From the NCBI GenBank assembly GCA_965262485.1, contig OZ253540.1, positions 620,001 to 684,000 on the forward strand: a stretch of DNA of 64,000 bases, given 5' to 3'. The notes beneath the pieces are model-generated. The model searched no databases. It saw only the letters and a program-made list of their open reading frames with translations, and was not told the DNA's origin. Positions 8,598-17,519 of this stretch are shown piece after piece; position 1 is the stretch's first letter, and each line of letters opens with the position of its first letter. Source of the DNA: Bin87 sp965262485. Lineage in GTDB: Bacteria; Chloroflexota; Dehalococcoidia; Lucifugimonadales; UBA3495. A program made the translations under genes and the position numbers.

Positions 8598-8955
8598 TAG
8601 CGTCGTCGGCATCACCATCTGGACGGATAATCTGGACCGGATGGTCAGATTCTACCGGGACACGCTGCGGCTGTCGTTGCATTCGTTCCACGAGGATGTG
8701 GGTTTCGCGGCCTTTCAGCTCGGAGACCTGCGCTTCAACGTGGGCCGGCACAGCGGCGTCAGCGGGCCGTCCCGGGATCCTTTGCGTATGATGCCTCACC
8801 TGGGCGTAACCGATATTCACGCCGAGTATTCCCGACTTGCGGGGGACGGCGTCGAGTTCATCCGGCCCCCGGAGCAGGAACACTGGGGCGGCTGGGTGGC
8901 AACCCTGCAAGACCCTGACGGCAACGTGCTGCAGTTGTTGCAATTCCCCGAATAG
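8590..8955 (+). CDS. VOC-family (glyoxalase/dioxygenase fold) protein
   Basis: This 121-residue single-domain protein starts at GTG 8590 inside the end of the Fur-type gene, so it is translationally coupled to it. It has the paired beta-alpha-beta-beta-beta units typical of vicinal oxygen chelate proteins: VVGITIWTDNLDRMVRFYRDTL at the start and LQDPDGNVLQLLQFPE at the end. The final Glu pattern is a usual metal ligand. Members include glyoxalase I, extradiol dioxygenases and resistance proteins; the substrate here is unknown. Confidence 0.85.
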   Translation: MIDSVVGITIWTDNLDRMVRFYRDTLRLSLHSFHEDVGFAAFQLGDLRFNVGRHSGVSGPSRDPLRMMPHLGVTDIHAEYSRLAGDGVEFIRPPEQEHWGGWVATLQDPDGNVLQLLQFPE

Positions 8956-8979
8956 TCGTTGTGGTGGCCTTGCCCAGGG

Positions 8980-9234
8980 TTACTGCCGCAATTTTCGCGC
9001 CAGTTCGGCGTTGGACGGTTCCACCAGGATCGATCCGTCGGGGAATATGATCGTGGGGATGATCAACCGGTTGTCGTTGACCTGTTTCACGTAAGCCTGC
9101 GCCGTGTCGTCCCCATCGACGTCCACGTACTCATAGGTCACCTGCTGGCTGTCCAGATAGTTGCGGGATCGGTGGCAGTCCGGGCACCATTCGGCGCCGT
9201 AAACGGTGATGCCGGTCGCGGAATCAGTCGCCAT
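8980..9234 (-). CDS. Mycoredoxin/glutaredoxin-like protein
   Basis: This 84-residue thioredoxin-fold protein has the active site CPDC at residues 17-20 in the context VYGAEWCPDCHRSRNYLD, then a cis-Pro segment (IPTIIFPDGS). This is the usual form of mycoredoxin-1-like proteins, which reduce mixed disulfides with low-molecular-weight thiols. The ATG at 9234 has a strong GGAGG 8 bases upstream; longer upstream frames are spurious. It lies downstream of a flavin reductase on the same strand and may share its transcript. Confidence 0.9.
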   Translation of the reverse strand: MATDSATGITVYGAEWCPDCHRSRNYLDSQQVTYEYVDVDGDDTAQAYVKQVNDNRLIIPTIIFPDGSILVEPSNAELARKLRQ

Positions 9235-9283
9235 GTTAGCCTCCTTCATTATGCTGGGTAGACGTGGGATCGGCGTTGAAGCG

Positions 9284-9949
9284 TCAGTCGGCGGGTTGGC
9301 CGGCGATCTGTTCGGCCTCTTCCGGAACGTAATGGGGGCGGACCAGTTCGTACACATCGTCAGTGCGGCAGTAAGCGTTGCCGGCCAACCGGCCCGTCGG
9401 CTGCAGCGCCTGATGATTGACCCGGTAACCGTTGGGGCCCTCGTACAACACATCCTCGCGCAAGTGCATACGCACAATTTCGCCGATGACCAGGCCATGC
9501 TGATGCGGGTGCTCGCCTATGTTGACGATTTGGTTCAACCGGCACTCCATGTTGACCGGTGATTCCAACACGCGAGGCGCCTTTACAACTTCGCTGGGCG
9601 CTTCCGTTAGCCCGGCGATGACGAACTCGGAGACGTCCGAGGGATATTCGGCGGCGGTGGCGTTCATGGCGGCGGCGATATCGTCCACCACGACGTTGAC
9701 CACGAATTCGCCGGTCTCTTCGATGTTGGTCAAAGTGTCCTTGCGTTTGTCTTGCCAACCGGCGGCCTTGCGGGAAGATGAGAACACCACCGTGGGAGGG
9801 TTGTACGCGACAGCGTTGAAAAAGCTGTAAGGCGCCAGATTGACCACACCGTCGGTAGAAATTGTCGAAACGAACGCTATGGGGCGCGGAACAACGACAC
9901 CCGTGAGTATCAGGCTGAATCGTTCGAACGTTCGCGGATCTATTATCAT
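9284..9949 (-). CDS. Flavin reductase-like (FMN-binding split barrel) protein
   Basis: This 221-residue protein shows the family opening PRPIAFVSTIS-DGVVNLAPYSFFNAVAYNPP, the FMN-binding part of the split barrel, then FVVNVV and MNATAAEYP. Family members supply reduced flavin to monooxygenases or act as stand-alone FMN oxidoreductases. A mycoredoxin gene follows after 49 bases. The partner is unknown, although an LLM-type oxidoreductase lies further right. Start ATG 9949 is preceded by AGGAGACAGTAAC. Confidence 0.88.
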   Translation of the reverse strand: MIIDPRTFERFSLILTGVVVPRPIAFVSTISTDGVVNLAPYSFFNAVAYNPPTVVFSSSRKAAGWQDKRKDTLTNIEETGEFVVNVVVDDIAAAMNATAAEYPSDVSEFVIAGLTEAPSEVVKAPRVLESPVNMECRLNQIVNIGEHPHQHGLVIGEIVRMHLREDVLYEGPNGYRVNHQALQPTGRLAGNAYCRTDDVYELVRPHYVPEEAEQIAGQPAD

Positions 9950-10198
9950 TGTTACTGTCTCCTGTATGGCGGCTCGCCGTGCGGCGCCGGTTGCCTGGAA
10001 TACCGAGGGTATGGTACGACGACATCATATCGCATTTACGCGCCGGTTTGACGGCAGGTGTAAAATGAGTGCCACCTTCTTTAATAACCGCAGGAGTATT
10101 CCGGCGACCGCAGGAGTAATCCAGCGCCTTCACCGTGCTGGCGAGGTGCGGCGGCGCAATGGATCAACGGAACGATGGGGAGGCTCAACAGGACCGAT

Positions 10199-11389
10199 AT
10201 GATCGAGGGCGTTTTTGATGGACTAAAGGTGCTCGACCTGAGCGCCGATATAGCGGGTTCTTTTTGTGCCCGCCTGCTGGCCGACTACGGCGCAGATGTG
10301 CTGAAGATTGAACCTCCGGCGGGCTCCGCCATGCGGAGGATCGGTCCTTTTTATCATGACGATCCCCACCCTGAAAAAAGTTTGTTTTTCCTCATCCTGA
10401 ACCTGAACAAGAAAGGAATCACACTCAATCTCGAATCGGAAGCCGGTCGCGCAATCCTGAAAGAATTGGCCGGTCGGGTCGATTTGATCGTGGAAAGTTA
10501 CGCTCCGGGCTATCTTGACGGGTTGGGCATCGGGTACGATTCGCTGTCTAACATCAATTCCGGTCTGGTCATGACATCGGTGACCCCCTTTGGTCAGACC
10601 GGGCCGTACCGGGATTTTCATGGGGAAGAAATCGTTTCCTACGCCATGGGCATGGTGATGGGAATCAGCGGTGTGCAAGGTAAACCTCCGTTGAAACACG
10701 GCGGGTTCCAGGCCCAGTATCAGGGCGGGTTGTTTGGCGCGGGAGCCACCGCGATGGCGCTGTTCGCGCAAGAACGATACGGCCAGGGCCAGCATGTTGA
10801 CGTGTCGGTAACCGAGTGCGTAGCGTCAACCATGATGGCCACGCAAACCATTTATCCATTCATCGGCGGTGTGCAGATCCGGAGACAGGATGGACAGATG
10901 TGGGAAAACCCCATGCCATGCAAAGATGGCTGGATTATCGTGCAGGCCGGCGGCGGAGCATCGTGGGAAGATATCGCTGATTTCTTCCAGGCTCCCGAGT
11001 TGCTGGAACCCCGGTTCGCCGACCGGGCCCAACGGGTGCGGAACGGCGCGGCGATGGACGCTGTGGTGCTGGACGCCATTCGGGACCGCGAAAAATGGGA
11101 GTTGTTTCCCAAAGCCGCCGAGAAACGGATGCTTTTCGGACTGGTTCAAACTCCATTGGAGCTGGCCGACTGCCCACAGTTGGAATCCCGGGATTTCTAT
11201 CGCGAACTTGAGCATCCGGTGATAGGTCGTATCAAGGTTCCGGCGGAGTTGTTCAGAATGTCAGCGGCGCCGTATCAATTGCGTATGCCGGCTCCGACGC
11301 TGGGGCAGCATAACCGGGAGATTTTCATTGATGGGTTGGGATATGATGCGCTGACGCTATCCACCATGCGCCAGTTGGAAGTTATTTAG
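10199..11389 (+). CDS. CaiB/BaiF-family (type III) CoA-transferase
   Basis: This roughly 396-residue protein has the family opening GVFDGLKVLDLSADIAGSFCARLLADYGADVLKIEPP. It then has LNKKGITLNLESEAGR and the segment GLGIGYDSL, in which the catalytic Asp is expected nearby (SYAPGYLDGLGI). Type III CoA-transferases move CoA between carboxylic acids, for example in carnitine, oxalate, bile acid or aromatic acid metabolism. I chose ATG 10199 with AGGA about 7 bases before it; an in-frame ATG at 10175 is possible. A second member of the family follows 224 bases downstream. Confidence 0.9.
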   Translation: MIEGVFDGLKVLDLSADIAGSFCARLLADYGADVLKIEPPAGSAMRRIGPFYHDDPHPEKSLFFLILNLNKKGITLNLESEAGRAILKELAGRVDLIVESYAPGYLDGLGIGYDSLSNINSGLVMTSVTPFGQTGPYRDFHGEEIVSYAMGMVMGISGVQGKPPLKHGGFQAQYQGGLFGAGATAMALFAQERYGQGQHVDVSVTECVASTMMATQTIYPFIGGVQIRRQDGQMWENPMPCKDGWIIVQAGGGASWEDIADFFQAPELLEPRFADRAQRVRNGAAMDAVVLDAIRDREKWELFPKAAEKRMLFGLVQTPLELADCPQLESRDFYRELEHPVIGRIKVPAELFRMSAAPYQLRMPAPTLGQHNREIFIDGLGYDALTLSTMRQLEVI

Positions 11390-11416
11390 AGCCTTTTGAC
11401 AATTAGCAAACCGACC

Positions 11417-11519
11417 CGTCACTCCTGCGAAAGCAGGAGTCCAGAGACGGTATGATGAAAGAATCAGAACCGTGATTAACGACTGCGGCCACTGGATTCC
11501 GGCTTTCGCCGGAATGACG
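11417..11519. repeat. Dispersed intergenic double-hairpin repeat, copy 1
   Basis: The unit runs from CGTCAC to TGACG and holds two hairpins: ACTCCTGC-GAAA-GCAGGAGT (11421-11440) and ATTCCGGC-TTTC-GCCGGAAT (11495-11514). Related units are at 31114-31217 and 63778-63845. Loosely inverted flanks (GAGCCTTTTGACA and TGTCAACAGAGCC) resemble degenerate terminal repeats of a small mobile element. Confidence 0.8.
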
Positions 11520-11613
11520 AAATGAAATTTCGAAATGTCAACAGAGCCTAGTCCAATCAAGCTGGATGATTGTTGCGTTGCGGAGTACGAACAGATCATG
11601 GGAGTTGCGATAA

Positions 11614-12966
11614 ATGGCTAACCTGCCCCTGTCCGGCATCCGTGTCCTTGATTCCACTTACGTGTTCGCCCTGCCCTACACCGGCGGTCAATTGGCCGAT
11701 CTCGGCGCAGATGTCATAAAAATTGAAGGTCCCGGACGGCCCGACATCACCCGTGGCGGCGGCCTGTACGGAACCTTCCCGGATAACGATCCGGGAGAAG
11801 ACTGGTGGAACCGGCCTTCCACATATCATCTCCTGAACCGCAGCAAACGCTCCCTGGTGCTGGACATGTCTCGCGAGGAAGGGCGTGACATATTCCGGGA
11901 ATTGGTGATGGTCAGCGACGTTGTCATGGAAAATTTCACTCCACGGGTGATGCGCAGTTGGGGGTTGGACTATCCCAATCTCCGCAAGCTGCGCCCCGAC
12001 ATCATCATGGTGTCCAACACCGGCTACGGACACGGCGATGGCCCATATTCATCCTACCCGGCGCAGGCCACCACCCAGGAGGGTACTCACGGCCATTGCT
12101 GGATCACCGGATATCCGGGTGGCGAGCCGTCCAAAGCAGGGCGGTCGTTTGTGGATTTCCTGTCCACGTGGAGCGCGATGCTGGCGATTGGCGCCGCCCT
12201 GAGGTACCGCGAACGCACCGGCAAGGGCCAATGGATCGACATCGGAATGTATCAGGCGGGCGTCATGTTTCTGTCCGAATACCTCATGGACGCCATTGCC
12301 AACGGGAGGGAAGGCGAACGCATTGGAAACCGGCATCCCTGGCGGGCGCCGCAGGGAGCGTACCCCGCCGCCGGAGAGGACCAGTGGATTACGCTTTCGG
12401 TGGGTGACAACGACGATTGGCTGGCCCTGTGCCGGTTGATGGAGCGGGCGGATCTGGCCGCTGATCCCCGGTTGCGGGAATTGATTGGCCGGCAGAAGCG
12501 CCACGATGAGATCGACGCCGGCATCGCGGAATGGACGCGCCATTACGACAAATATGAACTCATGCACACGTTGCAGTCCGAAGGCATCGCGTCCGGCCCG
12601 GTGCTCAGCGGCAAGGAAGTGCATTTCGACCCCCACTACCGGAGCCGGAATTTTCTCGAACGGGTCGAATACCCTGAATCCCGCAACATGGGCGCCCGTT
12701 ACCTGATGGGAAGACCGTACCGGCTTTCCGAAACGCCGTTGCGCATCCGCGGTCCGGCGCCGCGTTTCGGGGAGGACAATCTGAACCTGCTGGCAGGTTT
12801 GTTGGCCAAACCTGCCGCAGCGGTAGCCGAGTTGTCGGACAACGGCGTTATTACCGAGGTGCCGGTCAACGGCGAGCCGTCCCCCACGCTGGACCCGCAA
12901 GAGTTGGTGGAGCGTCGCCAGTTAGCGGAGTGGGATCCGGATTACCGGGAACGGTTGGGCATCTGA
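11614..12966 (+). CDS. CaiB/BaiF-family (type III) CoA-transferase, long form
   Basis: This 450-residue protein opens LPLSGIRVLDSTYVFALPYTGGQLADLGADVIKIEGP, has LNRSKRSLVLDMSREEGR and VVMENFTPRVMRSWGLDY, where the catalytic Asp/Asn region of the family lies, and later RERTGKGQWIDIGMYQ. It is about 50 residues longer than the neighbouring family member and has extra C-terminal sequence ending in PDYRERLGI. The substrates are unknown. Both genes point the same way, but the gap between them carries a repeat, so they may be separate transcripts. Confidence 0.9.
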   Translation: MANLPLSGIRVLDSTYVFALPYTGGQLADLGADVIKIEGPGRPDITRGGGLYGTFPDNDPGEDWWNRPSTYHLLNRSKRSLVLDMSREEGRDIFRELVMVSDVVMENFTPRVMRSWGLDYPNLRKLRPDIIMVSNTGYGHGDGPYSSYPAQATTQEGTHGHCWITGYPGGEPSKAGRSFVDFLSTWSAMLAIGAALRYRERTGKGQWIDIGMYQAGVMFLSEYLMDAIANGREGERIGNRHPWRAPQGAYPAAGEDQWITLSVGDNDDWLALCRLMERADLAADPRLRELIGRQKRHDEIDAGIAEWTRHYDKYELMHTLQSEGIASGPVLSGKEVHFDPHYRSRNFLERVEYPESRNMGARYLMGRPYRLSETPLRIRGPAPRFGEDNLNLLAGLLAKPAAAVAELSDNGVITEVPVNGEPSPTLDPQELVERRQLAEWDPDYRERLGI

Positions 12967-13083
12967 TTCGCCAGGTTCCGCCAATCCCGGACGTTGGTGT
13001 GTTTTGCCGCGCAACGTTGACGATTTGCGAACCTGCGGCTAACCTGAATATAACGCCGGCGTCATCCAACGGCCGGCAACCGA

Positions 13084-13158
13084 GGGCCCGTAGCTCAGTG
13101 GAAGAGCGTCCGACTCATAATCGGCAGGTCACAGGTTCGAACCCTGTCGGGCCCACCA
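13084..13158 (+). tRNA. tRNA with CAT anticodon, probably elongator tRNA-Met
   Basis: The 75-nt cloverleaf has acceptor arms GGGCCCG and CGGGCCC, D-stem GCTC/GAGC, anticodon loop CTCATAA with CAT, T-arm ACAGG-TTCGAAC-CCTGT, and an encoded ACCA end. The first acceptor pair is G-C, which argues against the initiator. The base pair at the top of the anticodon stem (27-43) is a T-C mismatch. An isoleucine tRNA with lysidine-modified CAT cannot be fully excluded. Confidence 0.93.
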
Positions 13159-13202
13159 TCGACGACCACGGCGAGATACGAGTGCCGCATTTGGAGAACA
13201 GG

Positions 13203-14312
13203 ATGCCTCAGTCCGCCTTCAAGCTCCAGCGCGAAGTTGACCGGATTGTGCGAGCTAACGGCGATGTGTTCAGTGCTGTCGCTGGTATCACAAACGACGC
13301 AGGCGACTACTACTGGTCGGGCGCCGCCGGTCTCGCCCATTCCTATCGTGGCGATCCGATGAAGGTCGACACGCCCATATTTATCGCCAGTGTCACGAAA
13401 ATCTACACCGCCGTTGTCGTCATGATGCTGGAAGAGAAGCAAGCGCTGTCGCTCCGGGACCCTGTTGTTCAGTACCTGCCCCACGACCTTATGCGCGGGC
13501 TGCACGTCCACGAAGGGCGGGACTACACGGAGCAGATCACCATCTTCAATCTCCTGAGCCATTCCTCTGGGCTACCCGACTATTTTCTGGACAAATCCAG
13601 TGGGACTCAGAGCCTTTTTGACCTGATTGTCCGGGGCGTCGACCAGGAGTTTGGAGTGACAGATGTCACAAGGACCGTTAGGGAAAGGCTAGCTCCAAAA
13701 TTCCTGCCCGGAGATGAAAAGTCAGGTGGACGGGCCTACTACTCTGATACCAACTACCAATTGCTCGGTGCTGTGATAGAAGCTGTAACCGCGAAACCGC
13801 TGCAGAACGTCTACAGCGAGTTCGTCTTCCAGCCTTTGGGAATAGTGGATACCTACCTGTACGGCAGCGGCGCACTAAATGAGTCGCGGAAAGGCCCCCC
13901 AGCAACCCTCTACCATAAGGACCAGCCACTTCAGATGGATCGGACCATGCGCTCGTTCGGGCCGGATGGTGGCTTAGTGTCCACAGTTCAAGACTCGCTG
14001 AAGTTCCTGCGCTCGCTCATGCAGGGCCAACTATTCAAGAGTCCTACTACACTAGACCGCATGAAGCGATGGAGAAAGCTCTTCTTTCCCATCCAATATG
14101 GGCTGGGGCTCATGCGGTTTAGGTTGCCGAGGGTTTTATCGCCATTCGGTCCAGCTCCCGAGTTGATTGGACATTCGGGCGCCTCAAGCTCATTCCTGTA
14201 TCATCATGAGGGTACGGGACTGTACTTGGCCGGAACGTTGAATCAAATAGACAAACGGGGTCGCCCCTTCAGGCTCATGCTCAAGTTGATTCGAGAGCAC
14301 CTGAAGGAGTGA
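13203..14312 (+). CDS. Beta-lactamase-related serine hydrolase
   Basis: This 369-residue protein has the SxxK motif Ser63-Val-Thr-Lys66 (IASVTKIYTA). It also has a Tyr-x-Asp/Asn-type motif (AYYSDTNYQLLG) and a C-terminal GHSGASSSF segment in place of KTG. This is the pattern of class C beta-lactamase-like esterases and D-aminopeptidases (EstB type). There is no signal peptide, so it should be cytoplasmic. The start at 13203 follows TTGGAG and lies only 44 bases after the tRNA. A longer frame upstream would translate through the tRNA and is rejected. Placement directly after a tRNA may reflect insertion. Confidence 0.85.
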   Translation: MPQSAFKLQREVDRIVRANGDVFSAVAGITNDAGDYYWSGAAGLAHSYRGDPMKVDTPIFIASVTKIYTAVVVMMLEEKQALSLRDPVVQYLPHDLMRGLHVHEGRDYTEQITIFNLLSHSSGLPDYFLDKSSGTQSLFDLIVRGVDQEFGVTDVTRTVRERLAPKFLPGDEKSGGRAYYSDTNYQLLGAVIEAVTAKPLQNVYSEFVFQPLGIVDTYLYGSGALNESRKGPPATLYHKDQPLQMDRTMRSFGPDGGLVSTVQDSLKFLRSLMQGQLFKSPTTLDRMKRWRKLFFPIQYGLGLMRFRLPRVLSPFGPAPELIGHSGASSSFLYHHEGTGLYLAGTLNQIDKRGRPFRLMLKLIREHLKE

Positions 14313-14567
14313 TTGCGCTGGTCTAAGCATTCCGCATTTCGCAAATGTCGGCCAATGCGTCGAGACTGGTCCTCTGCCATCAACATCGGAGTGGAAACGC
14401 TCATTGTTCACCAAGAGTGGGATGTCGGTACGCAAGGTGAAGACTGGTATAGTGTCATACTCCCGGTGACAGTGATCAGCCTGTCGGTTGCTGCTGTCAC
14501 TTCTTTCCTCATATGCCGCGGCGCTTCCGGCGGTCTCAAGGACAGGACGCCGGGAGCGTCCTTGTAA
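14313..14567 (+). CDS. Doubtful small membrane protein
   Basis: An 84-codon frame starts with TTG immediately after the serine hydrolase stop; an internal ATG at 14355 is another start. It contains one convincing hydrophobic helix (VILPVTVISLSVAAVTSFLI). No family is recognised and no clear ribosome-binding site other than the AAGGAG in the upstream stop region is seen. It may be a chance frame. Confidence 0.25.
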   Translation: MRWSKHSAFRKCRPMRRDWSSAINIGVETLIVHQEWDVGTQGEDWYSVILPVTVISLSVAAVTSFLICRGASGGLKDRTPGASL

Positions 14568-14780
14568 ATGTAGAGGTAGGATTAGTATATAATCCCCTTA
14601 GATATGTAACTCCCAGCGGAAAGTTCGCAATTCGGTACGCTCCGGCCCACTTTCTCACCGAAATTGTAACCGTGCGGATATAGTGCATTCGGTATGGCTA
14701 CCGGTGACGTTCCCGACGGGGATGTTTCCGGATCTATCGCTGCTTTCTCACATTGCAACGCGGTCGCACGCCTGGCAACC

Positions 14781-14900
14781 AGGGCCTTTTCAAAGTCCTC
14801 CGACCTCCGCTCATGGTGAGCTTGTCGAACCATCGGCAACCGTCCTTCGACAGACTCAGGACGAGCGGGCGGTTAATTTCCACAAATTTGAAAAGGCCCT
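14781..14900 (-). repeat. 120-bp repeat with terminal inverted repeats (MITE-like), copy B
   Basis: It starts AGGGCCTTTTCAAAGT and ends TTTGAAAAGGCCCT. Read on the minus strand, it matches the element at 7931-8050 over its whole length with scattered differences. Both copies are exactly 120 bases long and intergenic. Confidence 0.8.
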
Positions 14901-15098
14901 GCTTGGCAACGGTACACGCTTCACACGATGATACCTCTCCCAATAGGTTAGATCACACGGCATGTCGGTTTGACTGCTCTGCGAACCGCTTGGGCTGCTT
15001 GTTTTGATAATGTGCCACGATGCCCTCGTTCCTGCTCTCCCGTTGCGGCGACGTTTATGCTGAGATGCTGCCTAAACGGGCCTGTTACAATAGTGGGG

Positions 15099-15120
15099 CA
15101 CGTTTGAATTTACAAACGTG
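15099..15120. promoter_or_regulatory. Perfect hairpin in helicase leader
   Basis: CACGTTTG (15099-15106) and CAAACGTG (15113-15120) form an 8-bp perfect stem with a 6-base loop AATTTA. No T-tract follows, so it is not a standard terminator. A TACAAT box 9 bases upstream suggests it sits at the very 5' end of the helicase transcript, or is an operator. Function is inferred only. Confidence 0.4.
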
Positions 15121-15241
15121 AATGGGGCGCAATGATCGCCCACTGATGTTTTACACGGCGACGGGCCAGCATTCTTTTCGCTTTCTCGCCCCGCGGTGAA
15201 TCACCGGCACTGAACCACAGGACCAAGGAGTCTGTCCCCGT

Positions 15242-16732
15242 ATGCCTTTTGCAACCCGATCTACCCGCCGACGTTTATCCAGCCGACCTAAACCCAACCG
15301 AGCACAACTGCATGATGCCGTCTGCTCGGACTGCGGCGCGCCTACCACCGTCCCCTTCCAGCCCAGCGAAGACCGGCCGGTGTATTGCCCGTGGTGCTTG
15401 AAAGCCCGTCGCGACGGTCTCGTCCACACCGACGACGCACCGGGTCTCGATACGTTACCCACCAACGCAACCACCCAAGACGGCCCGGACGACGCTCAGC
15501 CCAACGCCGGAGTGTTTCCCGGCATGGTTCTCACGGCTGCCACCAGAGCCGCCATCGGCAGGATGAATATATCCGACCCCACACCCATTCAGGAGCAGTC
15601 GATTCCCTGTCTGCTGGCAGGCCGTGACCTGATTGGACAAGCCCGCACGGGGTCTGGCAAGACGCTGGCGTATGCGGTGCCCCTCGTGGAGCGGTGCGAC
15701 CCCAAAGCGCGCCAGATTCAGGCGCTGGTGCTGGTTCCAACGCGCGAACTGGCGATTCAGGTGGCCGCCGTCACCGAGGCGCTGGCTGTGCCGCATCGGC
15801 TCCGCGTTACGTTGTTGTACGGTGGCCGGTCGTTGCGACCGGAATACACGGCATTGAAAAGCGGCGCGCAAATCATAATTGGCACTCCGGGCCGGACGCT
15901 GGACCACATCCGTCAGGGCACGCTGGACCTGCGAACGGTGCGGTTTCTGGTGTTGGATGAAGCCGACGAGATGCTCGACCGGGGATTTGCCCGGGACGTA
16001 GACGCGATCCTGGGCCGCACGCCCACCGACCGGCAGACGGCGCTTCTCTCCGCAACCATGCCGGAGTGGGTGACCAAGACCGCCAGAAAACACCTGAATG
16101 ACCCGGTTATGGCGAAAGTGGATGCGGAACTACAGGCGCTGCCCTCCGTGGAGCATCTTATTTACACTATCCAGCGGGCCGACAAAATGGACGCCCTCCG
16201 GTCATTGCTGGACCGCAGAGACGGCGCGCCGGTGCTGGTGTTCGGAAAGACCAAGCACGGCGTCAAACGGCTGGCCGGTCAGCTGGGAACGTATGGCTAC
16301 CCCGTGGGGGCGCTGCAGGGGAATCTGAGCCAGGCGGCGCGCGAACGCGTGATGAAGGACTTCCGCTCCGGAGCCGCGCCGATTTTGGTTGCTACCAACG
16401 TGGCGGCCAGGGGTCTGGACGTCGAGGGAATTGGTCAGGTCATCAACTTCGACCTGCCCGACTCAGAGCAACTGTTTACGCACCGCGTGGGGAGGACGGG
16501 ACGGATGGGCCGCGCCGGTGAGGCCATAACGTTCATCACCCCGGACGAAGATCGGAAATGGCGCGAGATTGAGAGGGGCCTGGGCCGACAGTTCACGCGC
16601 AAATCGTGGACCCGGGAACGCCGGGCTGAGGGTCGCCGGAACAAGGCGGAGGAAGAGTTTGCCGACGCGGGCGAACTCCGGGTGCGTCCAAAGCAGAATG
16701 TTGCCGTTGCCCCCCGCCGGCGGACCCGATAG
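15242..16732 (+). CDS. DEAD-box ATP-dependent RNA helicase with N-terminal zinc ribbon
   Basis: This 496-residue protein has an N-terminal CxxC pair, Cys28/Cys31 and Cys49/Cys52 (CSDCGAP and YCPWC), a small zinc-ribbon element. The helicase core follows: Q-motif PTPIQEQSIP, Walker A ARTGSGKT, PTRELA, DEAD, SAT, and HRVGRTGRMGR in the second RecA domain. The C-terminal tail is short, basic and probably RNA-binding. Such helicases remodel structured RNA in ribosome assembly or cold adaptation. It is monocistronic here, with a long leader containing a strong hairpin. Confidence 0.95.
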   Translation: MPFATRSTRRRLSSRPKPNRAQLHDAVCSDCGAPTTVPFQPSEDRPVYCPWCLKARRDGLVHTDDAPGLDTLPTNATTQDGPDDAQPNAGVFPGMVLTAATRAAIGRMNISDPTPIQEQSIPCLLAGRDLIGQARTGSGKTLAYAVPLVERCDPKARQIQALVLVPTRELAIQVAAVTEALAVPHRLRVTLLYGGRSLRPEYTALKSGAQIIIGTPGRTLDHIRQGTLDLRTVRFLVLDEADEMLDRGFARDVDAILGRTPTDRQTALLSATMPEWVTKTARKHLNDPVMAKVDAELQALPSVEHLIYTIQRADKMDALRSLLDRRDGAPVLVFGKTKHGVKRLAGQLGTYGYPVGALQGNLSQAARERVMKDFRSGAAPILVATNVAARGLDVEGIGQVINFDLPDSEQLFTHRVGRTGRMGRAGEAITFITPDEDRKWREIERGLGRQFTRKSWTRERRAEGRRNKAEEEFADAGELRVRPKQNVAVAPRRRTR

Positions 16733-16810
16733 GTTTAAGGAATCTGGCGGGGAGCGCTGCGTAAATCTCGCCGCGATTTGGGTATCCGGTTATCGGTAAT
16801 TCATTGGCGC

Positions 16811-17371
16811 TTATGGGTTTGGACTCGCCGGCGACGCTCCCGGTTCATCGGCGTTTGAGTGGTTCAGAGAAAAGCCCACCGAAGATGTGTCACCGATTTG
16901 CAGGTCGTCATGGCCGGTGAGCCGCCGCAATCGTCTCAACTGAACGTTGCTGGTAATCGTGAACGGGCGCGGCGGCATGGTTGTAATCTCAATCAAGGTT
17001 GGCACCAGATCCTCAACCTGTTCAATCATCGCGGCCAACACTTCGACGCTGCGTTGATTTTCGTAAAAGTTCTCGTGGCCGACCCGGTATGCGTCGCTCA
17101 GAGCTTCGACTTGGTCTTGGTCGATGTCATATTCAAACACGACTTGGCTGGCGACTTCACGAACGTCGCGATGTGACTCATGAGGCCAGCCACGCTGTTC
17201 CGCGATGGCTTTCAGCGGTTGCACCACCGCTCCCCACGCTTTTTCGCCGGCTTGCAGGCGGTTGCCCGCCGCCAGTTCTTCACGGGCGTGGATAATCAGA
17301 CGCCGGCTTATCTGGCGGCGGTCTTCCGTGCTTTGAACGCCGGGCATCGGCAAATCCGGAGCGTCAACCAT
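16811..17371 (-). CDS. PaREP1/HEPN-like helical protein
   Basis: This roughly 186-residue protein starts at ATG 17371 with GGGGAG 8 bases upstream; a longer frame to 17464 lacks a better site. The first 100 residues are helical. They contain ISRRLIIHAREELAAGNRLQAGEKAWGAVVQPLKAIAE, a pattern like PaREP1/HEPN proteins, in which a pair of helices carries a conserved Lys/Ala face. The last 60 residues are low in order. HEPN proteins are often RNases or partners of nucleotidyltransferases, but the RxxxxH catalytic motif is not clear here and no such partner lies next to it. Confidence 0.6.
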   Translation of the reverse strand: MVDAPDLPMPGVQSTEDRRQISRRLIIHAREELAAGNRLQAGEKAWGAVVQPLKAIAEQRGWPHESHRDVREVASQVVFEYDIDQDQVEALSDAYRVGHENFYENQRSVEVLAAMIEQVEDLVPTLIEITTMPPRPFTITSNVQLRRLRRLTGHDDLQIGDTSSVGFSLNHSNADEPGASPASPNP

Positions 17372-17519
17372 GCTTCTTTCTCCCCTGGCTATATGCTGGT
17401 GCGATGATACCTCGAGCATCACGCACAAACAAATGGAACCCCAATGAGGGCGTAGCATGCACAAGGAAACGGAATCGGGCCATCATCTATAACCGAACGG
17501 AACCGGAGTGGCTCGGCAA

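Larger units (their letters stand above)
14568..15241. other. Long intergenic region before the DEAD-box helicase
   Basis: No protein gene is supported in these 674 bases. They contain the second 120-bp inverted-repeat element (14781-14900) and, near the downstream gene, a TACAAT-like -10 box (15085-15090) followed by a perfect hairpin at 15099-15120. A long leader is common for cold-inducible RNA helicase genes, but no known riboswitch is recognised. Confidence 0.5.

Noticed and set aside
12930..13202. N-terminal extension of the serine hydrolase frame
   Set aside because: It would translate through the tRNA gene at 13084-13158; the ATG at 13203 is better.
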